A DNA stretch of 45,968 nucleotides, from the NCBI GenBank assembly GCA_964549765.1, contig CAZJWR010000027.1, positions 1 through 45,968 on the forward strand, in the 5' to 3' direction. This DNA comes from CAZJWR01 sp964549765. GTDB lineage: Bacteria; Zixibacteria; MSB-5A5; GN15; JAAZOE01. The position numbers and the translations under genes were made by a program. How positions within the stretch are numbered: position 1 is the first letter of the stretch; every line of letters begins with the position of its first letter. Below, piece after piece: positions 1 to 7,874 of this stretch. The notes under the pieces were generated by a model. That model made no database searches and was not told the origin of the DNA. It was given only the letters and a program-made list of their open reading frames with translations.

Positions 1-96
1 CTCTTTATTTAGCCAAAATCACCTAAAATTTACACACAAGAATTTACACAACCGGTTTTCCGCGTTCAGCCCGGCATAATGCCCCCTATGGGAAGG

Positions 97-522
97 CTAC
101 TCCTCCGGATCGGAGGCCCGACGCGATCTTGTCAGGGCGGCATCAAGGATGCCGTTTACGAAGGCGCTCGATTCCAGCGTACTGTATTCCTTGGCCAGAT
201 CAATCGCCTCGTTTATGGCGACTTTCTCCGGAATATCCGGCATATAATGGATTTCACACAGGGCCATGCGCAGGATCAGCTTGTCGATCAGCGCTATCCG
301 CTCAATGTCCCAGTTTTCGGCCAGCACGGCAATTTCCCGATCAAGAAGCTGGACATTCTTGAGGACCAAATCGACGTATCGCCGGGCGAACTGGAGATGA
401 TCCCCCGCGACCCCGCTTTCATCGGTCAAATCGCCGAATATCTCCTCGACGTCGCGAGGGAGAATTTCATGGGCGTACAACGCCCTCAGCACCAGTTCGC
501 GCGCCTGCCTCCGCTTTGTCAT
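97..522 (-). CDS. nusB: Transcription antitermination factor NusB
   Basis: The 141-residue product matches NusB in length and sequence: an N-terminal RQARELVLRALYAHE stretch and a C-terminal KVAINEAIDLAKEYS followed by SAFVNGILDA, which are the family's most conserved blocks. NusB binds boxA RNA with NusE (S10) and supports antitermination of rRNA operons. The ATG at 522 overlaps the ribH stop by four bases (ATGA), so the two genes are translationally coupled. The longer open frame upstream of this ATG is only the ribH shadow. It is the last gene of the riboflavin operon, a common bacterial arrangement (ribH-nusB). The 96 bases downstream hold no obvious terminator. Confidence 0.95.
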   Translation of the reverse strand: MTKRRQARELVLRALYAHEILPRDVEEIFGDLTDESGVAGDHLQFARRYVDLVLKNVQLLDREIAVLAENWDIERIALIDKLILRMALCEIHYMPDIPEKVAINEAIDLAKEYSTLESSAFVNGILDAALTRSRRASDPEE

Positions 523-995
523 AGCGAATCGATCTGCCGGTACAAGTCGGCCATTTCGATGGCCGAAAGGGCCGCGTCCCATCCCTTGTTGCCGGCCTTG
601 GTGCCGGCGCGTTCGATGGCCTGATCGAGCGTATCGGCGGTGATGACGCCGAAAATGACCGGCAGGTGGGTCTCCAGCGATATCATCGCAATCCCCTTGG
701 CGACTTCGGCGGCGATAAAGTCGAAATGCGGTGTGTCGCCCCGGATCAACGCCCCCAGGCAGATGACCGCGTCGAATTTCTTTGACACCGCCAGCTTTTG
801 CGCGGCGTACGGCACTTCGAACGATCCCGGCACCCAGTTGATGACGATATCGGCCTCGGCCACGCCGTGGCGGCGAAGACAATCGAGCGTCCCCTCCAGC
901 AGCCGGGACGTTATCAATTCATTGAAACGGCTAATGACGATGGCGTGCTTCTGGCCTTTACCGTTCAGCAGACCGTTGTATGTTTTTATCGACAT
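519..995 (-). CDS. ribH: 6,7-dimethyl-8-ribityllumazine synthase
   Basis: This 158-residue protein condenses 3,4-dihydroxy-2-butanone 4-phosphate with 5-amino-6-ribitylamino-uracil to form the lumazine precursor of riboflavin. Diagnostic segments are VPGSFEVPYAAQKLA, the catalytic-histidine region GDTPHFDF, and GVITADTLDQAIERAGTKAGNKG near the C terminus. Length is normal for the icosahedral/pentameric family. It follows ribBA by 12 bases and overlaps nusB by four. Transcription is expected from the FMN-riboswitch-controlled promoter at 4177-4204. Confidence 0.96.
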   Translation of the reverse strand: MSIKTYNGLLNGKGQKHAIVISRFNELITSRLLEGTLDCLRRHGVAEADIVINWVPGSFEVPYAAQKLAVSKKFDAVICLGALIRGDTPHFDFIAAEVAKGIAMISLETHLPVIFGVITADTLDQAIERAGTKAGNKGWDAALSAIEMADLYRQIDSL

Positions 996-1007
996 GCGAA
1001 CTCCTCC

Positions 1008-2213
1008 TTAGAGCATCGAAAGCAGATGCCCGAGCTTGTCGCGTTTCGTTTCCAGATATTTGCGATTATATTTCGTCGGCGTGATCTGAATCGGAATCCG
1101 GTCGGTAATTTTCAAACCGTGTCCCTCCAGCCCGACGACTTTACGCGGATTATTGGTCATGATCCTGATCGTGCTCAATCCGAGGTCTTTGAGAATCTGT
1201 GCGCCGACGCCGTAATCGCGCAGATCGGCTTTGAATCCAAGCTCTTCATTGGCCTCGACCGTATCGCTGCCGCGATCCTGCAGATGATACGCCTTAATCT
1301 TATTGGCCAACCCGATACCTCTTCCCTCCTGGCGCATATACAACAGCACACCCAGTCCCTCCTTCTCGATCATCTCCATGGCCCGCCCCAACTGATCGCC
1401 GCAGTCGCACCGGCACGACCCAAATACGTCACCCGTCAAACACTGCGAATGTACCCGCACCAAAACGTCGTTCTTGCCATTGACGTCGCCTTTAACGATC
1501 GCCAGATGATGATGGCTGTCGATATCGCTCCGGTACATATGAAGCGTGAACTCGCCGTACTTGGTGGGAAAATTAACCGTCGATACCCGTTCGATCAGTT
1601 TCTCGTGATGGCTGCGATATTGGATCAGGTCTTTAACGGTGATGATCTTGAGATCGAATTCGGCGGCCATTTCCAGCAATCGCGGCACCCGCGCCATGTG
1701 GCCGTCGTCGTCAATTATTTCGCACAGTACCCCGGCCGGTTCCAAACCGGCCAGCCGGGCGAGGTCGACCGAAGCTTCGGTATGCCCGGCCCGGGCCAGC
1801 ACGCCACCGTCGAGAGCCTGGATGGGGAAAATATGCCCCGGCCGCCCGAAATCATCCGGTTTGGCGTCGGGATCGATCAGCTTGCGGATGGTGACCGCCC
1901 GGTCAAACGCGGAAATGCCCGTTGTCGTCCCTTCGACGGCGTCCACCGAAACGGTAAAGCGTGTCCCGTGAAGCGCTGTATTATGCGGCACCATAGCGTC
2001 GAGGTCGAGTTTCTCCAGCCGATTCCGGTTCAACGTGGCGCATATCAGCCCCCGGCCGTACTTGCTGATGAAATTCACCGCTTCCGGCGTCGCCTTTTCG
2101 GCGGCCATGATAAAATCGCCCTCGTTTTCGCGATCCTCGTCGTCGACGACGATCACCATTTTCCCGATCTGTATATCGGCTATGGCTTCTTCTACCCTGT
2201 TGAACTCGCTCAT
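1008..2213 (-). CDS. ribBA: Bifunctional DHBP synthase / GTP cyclohydrolase II
   Basis: Two domains are visible. The N-terminal DHBP synthase half (residues about 1-200) has DDEDRENEGDF and HTEASVDLARLAG; the C-terminal GTP cyclohydrolase II half (about 205-401) has the zinc-binding SQCLTGDVFGSCRCDCG and the RQEGRGIGL motif. The protein therefore starts both branches of riboflavin synthesis: GTP ring opening and butanone-phosphate formation from ribulose 5-phosphate. I chose the ATG at 2213 because GAGG sits six bases upstream. A TTG at 2231 that overlaps the ribE stop would add six residues but has no better ribosome site. It lies between ribE and ribH. Confidence 0.96.
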   Translation of the reverse strand: MSEFNRVEEAIADIQIGKMVIVVDDEDRENEGDFIMAAEKATPEAVNFISKYGRGLICATLNRNRLEKLDLDAMVPHNTALHGTRFTVSVDAVEGTTTGISAFDRAVTIRKLIDPDAKPDDFGRPGHIFPIQALDGGVLARAGHTEASVDLARLAGLEPAGVLCEIIDDDGHMARVPRLLEMAAEFDLKIITVKDLIQYRSHHEKLIERVSTVNFPTKYGEFTLHMYRSDIDSHHHLAIVKGDVNGKNDVLVRVHSQCLTGDVFGSCRCDCGDQLGRAMEMIEKEGLGVLLYMRQEGRGIGLANKIKAYHLQDRGSDTVEANEELGFKADLRDYGVGAQILKDLGLSTIRIMTNNPRKVVGLEGHGLKITDRIPIQITPTKYNRKYLETKRDKLGHLLSML

Positions 2214-2227
2214 GATATACCTCGTTT

Positions 2228-2866
2228 TCAATAACCCATTTTACGCATCGCGTCGATGGTCAGCTTTCCCGGCCGTTCCCGAGCTTCAAGGAACCGCAGA
2301 ATATATTTGCCGACCATGTCGAATTCGACGTTTATATCATCGCCGACCTTGATATCGCGCCAGGTCGTGCGCTGCTGTGTTTCCGGTATCAAATTGACGG
2401 TAAACCCGTCCTCGGTGACCTCGATAATGGTCAGGCTGATGCCATCCAGCGCCACCGATCCTTTGTCGATGACATAAGGAGAATACTTCGGCAGCATCTC
2501 AACCGTTACTTGAAAACTTTCCCCGATGTGCTTGATATGCTTTATCTTTGACGTACAATCAATGTGGCCCGCAACGAAATGGCCGCCAAGCCGCGCGTCG
2601 GCACGGAGCGCTCGTTCCACATTGACCCGGCTGCCGGGGCGAAGTGAATGCAGCGTCGTGACCCGGAGCGTTTCCTGAGATGCTTCCAGGGTGAACGTCC
2701 GCTTATCGTGCGAAACCACCGTCAGGCACGGTCCGCTGATCGCGATCGATTCGCCATCCACGACATTTTCAAAGGGCTCCTCGGCCGAAATCGTGAAGGC
2801 CAGATAATTTCCTCGCGGCGTTACCCGGTCGACAATCCCGACTTTTTCAATAAGTCCCGTAAACAT
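2228..2866 (-). CDS. ribE: Riboflavin synthase, alpha subunit
   Basis: The 212-residue protein begins MFTGLIEKVG, the hallmark start of riboflavin synthase, and consists of two similar lumazine-binding barrels (second begins near GGHFVAGHIDCTSKI). It dismutates two dimethyl-ribityllumazines to riboflavin and the pyrimidine precursor. The ATG at 2866 has GAGG close upstream, lying inside the last codons of ribD; the ribD stop and this ATG are one base apart. The longer upstream open frame is the ribD shadow. Naming follows ribE for the alpha subunit (ribC in some species). Confidence 0.96.
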   Translation of the reverse strand: MFTGLIEKVGIVDRVTPRGNYLAFTISAEEPFENVVDGESIAISGPCLTVVSHDKRTFTLEASQETLRVTTLHSLRPGSRVNVERALRADARLGGHFVAGHIDCTSKIKHIKHIGESFQVTVEMLPKYSPYVIDKGSVALDGISLTIIEVTEDGFTVNLIPETQQRTTWRDIKVGDDINVEFDMVGKYILRFLEARERPGKLTIDAMRKMGY

Positions 2867-2867
2867 A

Positions 2868-3953
2868 CTACCTCTTCGGATAACCCCGGAACATGATGTC
2901 CGTTCCCAGCTTTCTGTGGCTCGTTTCCGCAAAGCGGATGGCTTTGACCAGACGCCGAACGCCAAGATCGCCGACGGCCGCGATGCCATCGCCGATAATC
3001 ATCGGTGCGATCAGGACATAGAGTTTATCGACCACTCCCTGCCTTAACAGCGACGTCGCCAGCCGCTCGCCCCCTTCGAACAGAATCGAGGTCATGCCTT
3101 TCTTCCCGGCTATATCAAGCAAACTGCTCAGGTCCAAACCCGTGCTGTTCTTGCGAATCGTCCAGGTTTCGACACCCGGCCAGTCTGCGGCGGCGAGTCC
3201 TTTGCGGGTGGAGGCGACTATCGTATGCGCGCTGTCCTCTGAATTCAGTATTTTCGCATTCTTCGGGATCTTTCCTGAAGAAGTAAGGACAATCCTGACC
3301 GGATTGCTTCCCCGCACCCGCCGCACGGTTAACTGCGGATCATCGGCCCGAACCGTGCCGCCACCGACGGCGACGGCGTCGTATCGGGCGCGGAGTCGAT
3401 GACCGAAAATCAGCGCTTTTTCCGATGAAATCCATTGAGAGTCGCCGGTGCGGGTGGCGATGCGCCCGTCGAGGGACTGGGCGGTCTTCAGGACAACGAA
3501 CGGCCGTCCCGTGGTCGTGTAATGCAGGTAAACTTCGTTCAGCCTGGCCGCGGCCTCGCGTTCGACGCCGGCGATGACGTTGATTCCGTGCTCGCGGAGA
3601 ATCCGGGCGCCCCGGCCGCGTACTTTGGGAAAGGGGTCTTCGATGGAATAAACAACTTCTTTGATGCCGGCCTCAATAATGGCGTCGGTGCAGGGCCCGG
3701 TGCGGCCGTAATGGCAACACGGTTCGAGGTTGACCGCCAGCGATGCTCCCCGCGCCCGGTCTCCGGCGCGGGCGAGCGCGATCCGTTCGGCATGCGGTTC
3801 GCCGGCTTTCTTATGATAGCCGGTGGCGATAACACCGTCATGATTGTAGATCACCGCTCCCACGATCGGGTTCGGTGACGTGCCGCCCTCGCCCTTGCGG
3901 GCCAGCCGCATGGCCTTTTTTATCATCACTGCATGAAGCCGTTCATCGGCCAT
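2868..3953 (-). CDS. ribD: Bifunctional pyrimidine deaminase/reductase RibD
   Basis: The 361-residue protein has an N-terminal zinc deaminase domain (HAERIALARAG with catalytic His and Glu; zinc cysteines in PCCHYGRTGPC) and a C-terminal NADPH-dependent reductase domain (VLKTAQSLDGRIATRTGDSQWIS, then DDPQLTVR and ILFEGGERL). It carries out the second and third steps after GTP cyclohydrolase II. It is the first gene of the operon. Its ATG directly abuts the U-run of the riboswitch terminator, and the only purine-rich ribosome-binding candidate is the GGGG of the terminator's 3' arm, seven bases from the ATG, so translation as well as transcription may be riboswitch controlled. Confidence 0.96.
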   Translation of the reverse strand: MADERLHAVMIKKAMRLARKGEGGTSPNPIVGAVIYNHDGVIATGYHKKAGEPHAERIALARAGDRARGASLAVNLEPCCHYGRTGPCTDAIIEAGIKEVVYSIEDPFPKVRGRGARILREHGINVIAGVEREAAARLNEVYLHYTTTGRPFVVLKTAQSLDGRIATRTGDSQWISSEKALIFGHRLRARYDAVAVGGGTVRADDPQLTVRRVRGSNPVRIVLTSSGKIPKNAKILNSEDSAHTIVASTRKGLAAADWPGVETWTIRKNSTGLDLSSLLDIAGKKGMTSILFEGGERLATSLLRQGVVDKLYVLIAPMIIGDGIAAVGDLGVRRLVKAIRFAETSHRKLGTDIMFRGYPKR

Positions 3954-3977
3954 AAAAAAACCCCGTTTTCTTCGGGG
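3954..3977 (-). terminator. Riboswitch-controlled intrinsic terminator before ribD
   Basis: Read on the minus strand, CCCCG and CGGGG pair around an AAGAAAA loop and are followed by seven T residues that run straight into the ribD ATG. The 5' arm plus loop start reads CCCCGAAGA, which is exactly complementary over nine bases to TCTTCGGGG at 4162-4154, the 5' strand of riboswitch helix P1. Formation of P1 with bound FMN frees this arm to make the terminator; without FMN the 9-bp pairing would prevent it. The pairing is seen in sequence; the switching mechanism is inference from the known FMN riboswitch class. Confidence 0.85.
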
Positions 3978-4046
3978 TAGGCCGCAGGCACGACAATAAA
4001 GGCCTGCTCGGATGCAACCGCACCATTATGATACGGCGCCCAAATA

Positions 4047-4163
4047 ATCTTCTCCCATCCGGACTGTACCGTCGGCACCGGAATTTCACCGATTCGGCAG
4101 AACTTTTCGCTCCGCTCGCGGGCTGTCACCGCCGGTCGAGGAATTTCGCCTCACCCCGAAGAT
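4047..4163 (-). ncRNA. FMN riboswitch (RFN element)
   Basis: The minus strand carries the conserved RFN element in order: ATCTTCGGGG, GGTGAGGCGAAATTCC, GACCGGCGGT, AGCCCGCGAGC, CCGGTG followed by GCCGACGGTACAGTCCGGATGGGAGAAGAT. Outer helix P1 is formed by ATCTTC (4163-4158) and GAAGAT (4052-4047). The element lies just downstream of a good promoter and just upstream of ribD, the classic position for FMN feedback on riboflavin synthesis. An additional hairpin-forming segment (GCAGGC with GCCTGC) lies between the aptamer and the terminator at about 3982-4007. Confidence 0.97.
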
Positions 4164-4176
4164 TTATTTCGAATCT

Positions 4177-4204
4177 AATATAGCGGGATTCGCCGAAATG
4201 TCAA
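4177..4204 (-). promoter_or_regulatory. Sigma-70-type promoter of the riboflavin operon
   Basis: Minus strand: TTGACA at 4204-4199, a 16-base spacer, and TATATT at 4182-4177. The predicted start near 4170 lies seven bases before the FMN aptamer, as expected for a riboswitch leader. Confidence 0.8.
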
Positions 4205-4237
4205 TAGAAATTGCCCGGATTTTTGCCGGATAATTCG

Positions 4238-4621
4238 TTATCGATCGTAGCAGAGGGAATTGATCGCCTGTTGCACCTGATCGATGCGGAACGGCTTCCA
4301 GATGGCAATATCGATGCCATATTCCTTCGTCTTCTCTTCGGCCTCTTTCCCCTGCCAACTGGAGATTGATATGATCGGCACATCGATTTGATATCGTTTC
4401 GACGCCCGCGCCAAATCCCAGCCGTTTATCCCCGGCAACCCGAGGTCGGTGATAATGAGGTCGAAGGTATCCGATTGGAGGTACTTGAGGCCGATCACAC
4501 CATCGGCGGCGACATAGACATCATGGCCGCTCATGGACAGAAGGTCTTTCATGATGCGGCGAATATTGCCGTCATCCTCGACGACGAGGATACGGAGTTT
4601 GCGAGAAGAAATGTCTGGCAT
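4238..4621 (-). CDS. Single-domain response regulator (CheY-like receiver)
   Basis: The 127-residue product is a lone receiver domain: acidic pair at D16-D17 (VVEDDGN), phospho-acceptor D59 (IITDLGLPG), hydroxyl residue S87 (ISISS) and K109 (WKPF). No output domain follows, so it acts through a partner as CheY or Spo0F do. I start it at the ATG at 4621; the frame stays open to a TTG at 4732 that overlaps the upstream stop, but those extra 37 residues would encode the perfect DNA hairpin at 4677-4711 and look non-native. No strong ribosome site precedes 4621. It sits directly downstream of the triple-GAF membrane protein, which suggests a shared signalling role. Confidence 0.85.
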   Translation of the reverse strand: MPDISSRKLRILVVEDDGNIRRIMKDLLSMSGHDVYVAADGVIGLKYLQSDTFDLIITDLGLPGINGWDLARASKRYQIDVPIISISSWQGKEAEEKTKEYGIDIAIWKPFRIDQVQQAINSLCYDR

Positions 4622-4676
4622 AACGGCAGGCCTGTATTTGTCGTCCGTACTTTTGCGCTCTCGAGAAGCGCCGCGA

Positions 4677-4711
4677 CCGAAAACATCGCAGACGACGTGC
4701 GATGTTTTCGG
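4677..4711. repeat. Perfect 14-bp inverted repeat between GAF gene and response regulator
   Basis: CCGAAAACATCGCA at 4677-4690 is repeated inverted at 4698-4711 around a 7-base loop. Transcribed from either strand it makes a perfect 14-bp stem. On the minus (coding) strand no T-run follows, so it is not a standard terminator; it may be a processing or mRNA-stability element that sets different amounts of the two products, or an operator. Confidence 0.7.
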
Positions 4712-4728
4712 CGGCGTTTTATTCTGTC

Positions 4729-6792
4729 TCAACCGATCATCATTTCGGGCGAGGTTTCCTCGATCTCATCGGCGTCGGCAAGTAATTTGATCCGGTCGGC
4801 GGATTTCAGGATGAGATCATGATATTTGACCGATAGATCGTCGCGCGGTCCTTTGGCCTGGAGCAATTCCACGGCTCCGATGATCGACGTCAGGGGGCTT
4901 TTTATTTTCATACGTATCTGACCCCAGGGCCGGTCGACACCGGACATCAGGCGGGTCACCTGGTCGCGACCCTGTTCGATGTCGTATTCCATCTTCTTGA
5001 ACCGAAGGGCGAGGGAACATTTGGCGGCGATATCCCGGGCGAAAGTCAGATCGGTGGCGCCGAAGGAACGGCGGTTCCAGTTGCGGGCTTCGCCTATCGA
5101 GACCAGGCCCCGCACGGAATCATCCACCTGGATCGGGACCAGCATGGCAGATTTGATTTCGGGGATCAGCGCCGACGACGACTCCTGTGGCGGCATCTGC
5201 GATTCCGGGTCATCCTGGTTAATCAGCATCAATTTTTTGGCGTCGACCGCCATGCGGTGCCATGGCAGCAGCGTCAGCGGCATCGATTCCTTCTCCCGGA
5301 GATCGTCGACGATCGGCCGGATGGTCCGACAGGCGTGGCTCATGAGCGTCATTTGGTTTCTATCCAGCAGGGAAACGCGGGCCATCGTGCATTTCAGACG
5401 CTGCGTCAGGATATCGCAGGCCTGATCGAAAAAGGAGTCGAGTGAATCCTCGGTTACGAGTTGATTCTGAATCAATTGCAGTCGAAGCAGCAAGTCCTCT
5501 TTGGTCTCGACGCTCCGACTGAGTTGATCCCGCTGGACGACGCCGGCCAGAAGATCGGCCAGACCTTCCACCCGCTTGAGGTGAAAATGCGTGAAATGGC
5601 CGGGTTGGGAATGACCTACGGTCAGAGCCGCGACCACCTTCTGTCTCGCCGTAACCGGACAGACCATTTTGGAGCGCATGCCGCAGGAGAGGAACAGACC
5701 GTCGCGTTCGCCGCTGCGGTCATTATTCCGGACGACCGGTTCATAGATCGACTCCCGGCGTTCATGTACGGCGTAGACATCGGTGCCGTGCGTGCGGCGG
5801 CTGACGCCCTTTTCGAGCAGCATCCGACCCGTCGATCCGAGCGTATATCGGATCATATTTTCGCCGGAACTGTCCAGCGTGGCCACCGACATGAATTCCG
5901 CACCGATGGAGTCTTTGATTAGTTGATACAGCGACGGCATCAGGTCGCTCATGGACGACGCCTGACTGCAGGCCTCGTTGACCCGCTCATAGATTTTATA
6001 CTGCGATTGATAGAATTCCTTGCGCATCCCTTCGACCCGGGCATGGGTATGCCGCCCGATCAAGTCGCCGAGGGTCGTCAGGAAATCGGTCATATCGTCG
6101 TCGATAGCGACGGCGTCGCCGCTCCGGAGAAAGATCGCACCGTACAGGTGATCGCCATGGCCAATGGGAAGGATCATATCCGACGTGCCCGTCGTCTCAT
6201 TGCCAAAAGCGCCACCGGTATCCCGCACTGGGCGGCGCGCCTGTAACTTATCCAAGAGCCCTTCGTCAACCGCTACCGGCGCCGCCGAGCCATCGCCTCC
6301 GGCCGCGTGGAGTCGGCGGGCCCGGGCCGAATACTTGTACGTGGCGCAGCGCTCGAAGCCAAGATAGGAAGTCAGATTATCGGCGATGTACCCGTACACC
6401 TCGTCGAGTGTCTTGCCCCGATCAAGCGACTGGCTGATCATCTTAAGGCAGAAGTACCGCTTGTTCAGGAGCTTCTCTTCATCCCGCCGCTTAATCATCC
6501 CCGGCAGCCACGCGCTGACACCGGAAAGCAGAAAGATCAATCCGGCGGCAATGAGAACCGCCTCGGCCACCTTGCGGCCGGCGGTATCCTCGAGCAAGGG
6601 CATTCCCGCAAAGACACCCTGATGGCCGCCCAATTGAATCAATGAGAACCCGGTGAGAAAGGACAGCCCGATGATTATATTTTTGTATGCGTATTTTTCC
6701 GATCGAAACGTGGCCTTTCCAAATCGCAGCATAGCCAGCAAGATGAGCACGAATGTCGCGGAAAAGATCAGATCATATGATAACTCCGGCAT
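4729..6792 (-). CDS. Membrane protein with three GAF domains and a degenerate HisKA segment
   Basis: The 687-residue protein has three N-terminal membrane segments (about 5-24, 38-57, 76-96), then three GAF-like sensor regions (about 115-255, 285-420, 455-600), and ends with a helical segment (about 616-675) resembling the histidine-kinase dimerisation domain: RMKIKSPLTSIIGAVELL aligns with the usual HELRTPLTSIIG box, but Met628 stands where the phosphorylated His should be, and no ATPase domain follows. It therefore looks like a pseudo-kinase or a scaffold rather than an active kinase. GGAGGA lies upstream of the ATG. The next gene downstream encodes a single-domain response regulator. Ligands of the GAF domains cannot be told from sequence. 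Confidence 0.8.
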   Translation of the reverse strand: MPELSYDLIFSATFVLILLAMLRFGKATFRSEKYAYKNIIIGLSFLTGFSLIQLGGHQGVFAGMPLLEDTAGRKVAEAVLIAAGLIFLLSGVSAWLPGMIKRRDEEKLLNKRYFCLKMISQSLDRGKTLDEVYGYIADNLTSYLGFERCATYKYSARARRLHAAGGDGSAAPVAVDEGLLDKLQARRPVRDTGGAFGNETTGTSDMILPIGHGDHLYGAIFLRSGDAVAIDDDMTDFLTTLGDLIGRHTHARVEGMRKEFYQSQYKIYERVNEACSQASSMSDLMPSLYQLIKDSIGAEFMSVATLDSSGENMIRYTLGSTGRMLLEKGVSRRTHGTDVYAVHERRESIYEPVVRNNDRSGERDGLFLSCGMRSKMVCPVTARQKVVAALTVGHSQPGHFTHFHLKRVEGLADLLAGVVQRDQLSRSVETKEDLLLRLQLIQNQLVTEDSLDSFFDQACDILTQRLKCTMARVSLLDRNQMTLMSHACRTIRPIVDDLREKESMPLTLLPWHRMAVDAKKLMLINQDDPESQMPPQESSSALIPEIKSAMLVPIQVDDSVRGLVSIGEARNWNRRSFGATDLTFARDIAAKCSLALRFKKMEYDIEQGRDQVTRLMSGVDRPWGQIRMKIKSPLTSIIGAVELLQAKGPRDDLSVKYHDLILKSADRIKLLADADEIEETSPEMMIG

Positions 6793-6991
6793 CGCATCCT
6801 CCGATTACGCTTTAAGTCTATGAATCCATTACTATTATCGGCAACTCTGCTCAAAAATTGAGCGAAATGGAACTGCGGCTACTCCTGTTAGAATTCCCCC
6901 CCATCCGAGGGAATTTACGGCCTTATAAAGTACTTGATATATTACCCACAACATATTGACTTTCTGACGGTTACATAATATCATCATATGG

Positions 6992-7007
6992 TGGCATCGA
7001 CTTTGCA
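6992..7007 (+). promoter_or_regulatory. Candidate sigma-54 promoter of the lipoprotein at 7061
   Basis: TGGCATCGACTTTGCA matches the -24/-12 consensus (TGGCAC, then TTGCA) with the GG and GC doublets exactly ten bases apart. The predicted start near 7018 lies about 43 bases before the gene's ATG. The surrounding 6793-7060 gap also holds the promoter region of the divergent GAF gene, where I found no clear sigma-70 site. Confidence 0.5.
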
Positions 7008-7060
7008 GAAACGGCGGCAGACATGACGGCAAGAAAACTCACTTATCCGGGGGAGGTTAC

Positions 7061-7786
7061 ATGACTCCGAAGAGAATGCTCTTGGCCGCCGCGGCCCTGA
7101 TTTTAGTCATCGCTCTGATCACGCCGGGGTGCTCCGATAAAACCCTTACGTCCACGGCGGTGGATACCAATCCGGACTCCGGCGCCCTCGCGTATCTTCC
7201 GCTGACCGACGGCTGGCGGGTATCATATGTTTTTCTTGAGCCGGAATCCGGCCAGCTCGATATCGAAGTGGCCGATCCGGTCATGGTCGTCGGGAATCCG
7301 GGATTCACCGTCCGCAAAACCGATCCGAACGGACCATACAGCGAAGTCTGCTATCGGTATGCGAAGGGCGACGCCATCTTCGAATCCAATTCACTGCATG
7401 ATCCCGGCGTTCGGATACTGGAAGCGCCTTTCGTTATCGGTAACAGCTGGGACAGAAACGACACCTCTACCACGAGTTCGGTGATAACCGATTTGGGCGG
7501 TGATTCCGGAGATGGCACCGGAGGCGGCGTGACCTTCAAGACCAAATCCGACGGCAGTTACTCCACCATGTCCATCGTTTCGATCGAGGATGTCCGGGCC
7601 CTCAACGATATCACGTACGGGCATTGCATCAAGGTCGCCTGGCAGACCGGCCCGTCGACGTGCGATTATTACTGGTACGCTCCCGGTATCGGCCTCGTCA
7701 AATTCGAGCACGACGTCGATCTCCTAAATCTGAGCGCCGACCATACCAGCGGCGTCATGACCGATTATCAAAACGTCACCTATTAA
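7061..7786 (+). CDS. Putative secreted lipoprotein of unknown function
   Basis: The 241-residue protein starts with a basic, then hydrophobic signal segment ending near TPGCSDK (residues about 5-26); Cys24 region is a plausible but non-ideal lipobox because Thr and Pro precede the Gly. The mature part is rich in Asp, Gly, Ser and Thr and aromatic residues (LTDGWRVSYVF; FVIGNSWDR; CDYYWYAPGIGLVKFE) and resembles the beta-rich lipoproteins of unknown role whose motif GxWxY...YAPGVGxVK is seen in many environmental bacteria. A strong GGGGGAGG ribosome site precedes the ATG. It stands alone, with a terminator directly after and a sigma-54-like site before. Confidence 0.8.
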   Translation: MTPKRMLLAAAALILVIALITPGCSDKTLTSTAVDTNPDSGALAYLPLTDGWRVSYVFLEPESGQLDIEVADPVMVVGNPGFTVRKTDPNGPYSEVCYRYAKGDAIFESNSLHDPGVRILEAPFVIGNSWDRNDTSTTSSVITDLGGDSGDGTGGGVTFKTKSDGSYSTMSIVSIEDVRALNDITYGHCIKVAWQTGPSTCDYYWYAPGIGLVKFEHDVDLLNLSADHTSGVMTDYQNVTY

Positions 7787-7808
7787 ACGCCGGTCGCATA
7801 CACCCCCA

Positions 7809-7837
7809 GGGTCGGGCGGATCGCCGCCCGACCCTTT
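7809..7837. terminator. Intrinsic terminator after the lipoprotein gene
   Basis: GGGTCGGGCGG (7809-7819) pairs perfectly with CCGCCCGACCC (7824-7834) around a 4-base loop, followed on the plus strand by TTT. An 11-bp GC-rich stem with a short U-tract, placed 22 bases after the stop and between convergent genes; it may also stop the opposite transcript from rnhC. Confidence 0.75.
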
Positions 7838-7874
7838 CAAAATCCGCAGTTTTCGATGATTTTTTTCGGACCGA

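Noticed and set aside
798..2234. A 478-codon plus-strand open frame
   Set aside because: It lies antisense to ribBA and ribH, which have clear family matches; the high-GC codon pattern leaves antisense frames open.
4622..4732. An extended N terminus for the response regulator from a TTG at 4732
   Set aside because: The added residues are just translation of the perfect hairpin and do not belong to the receiver fold.
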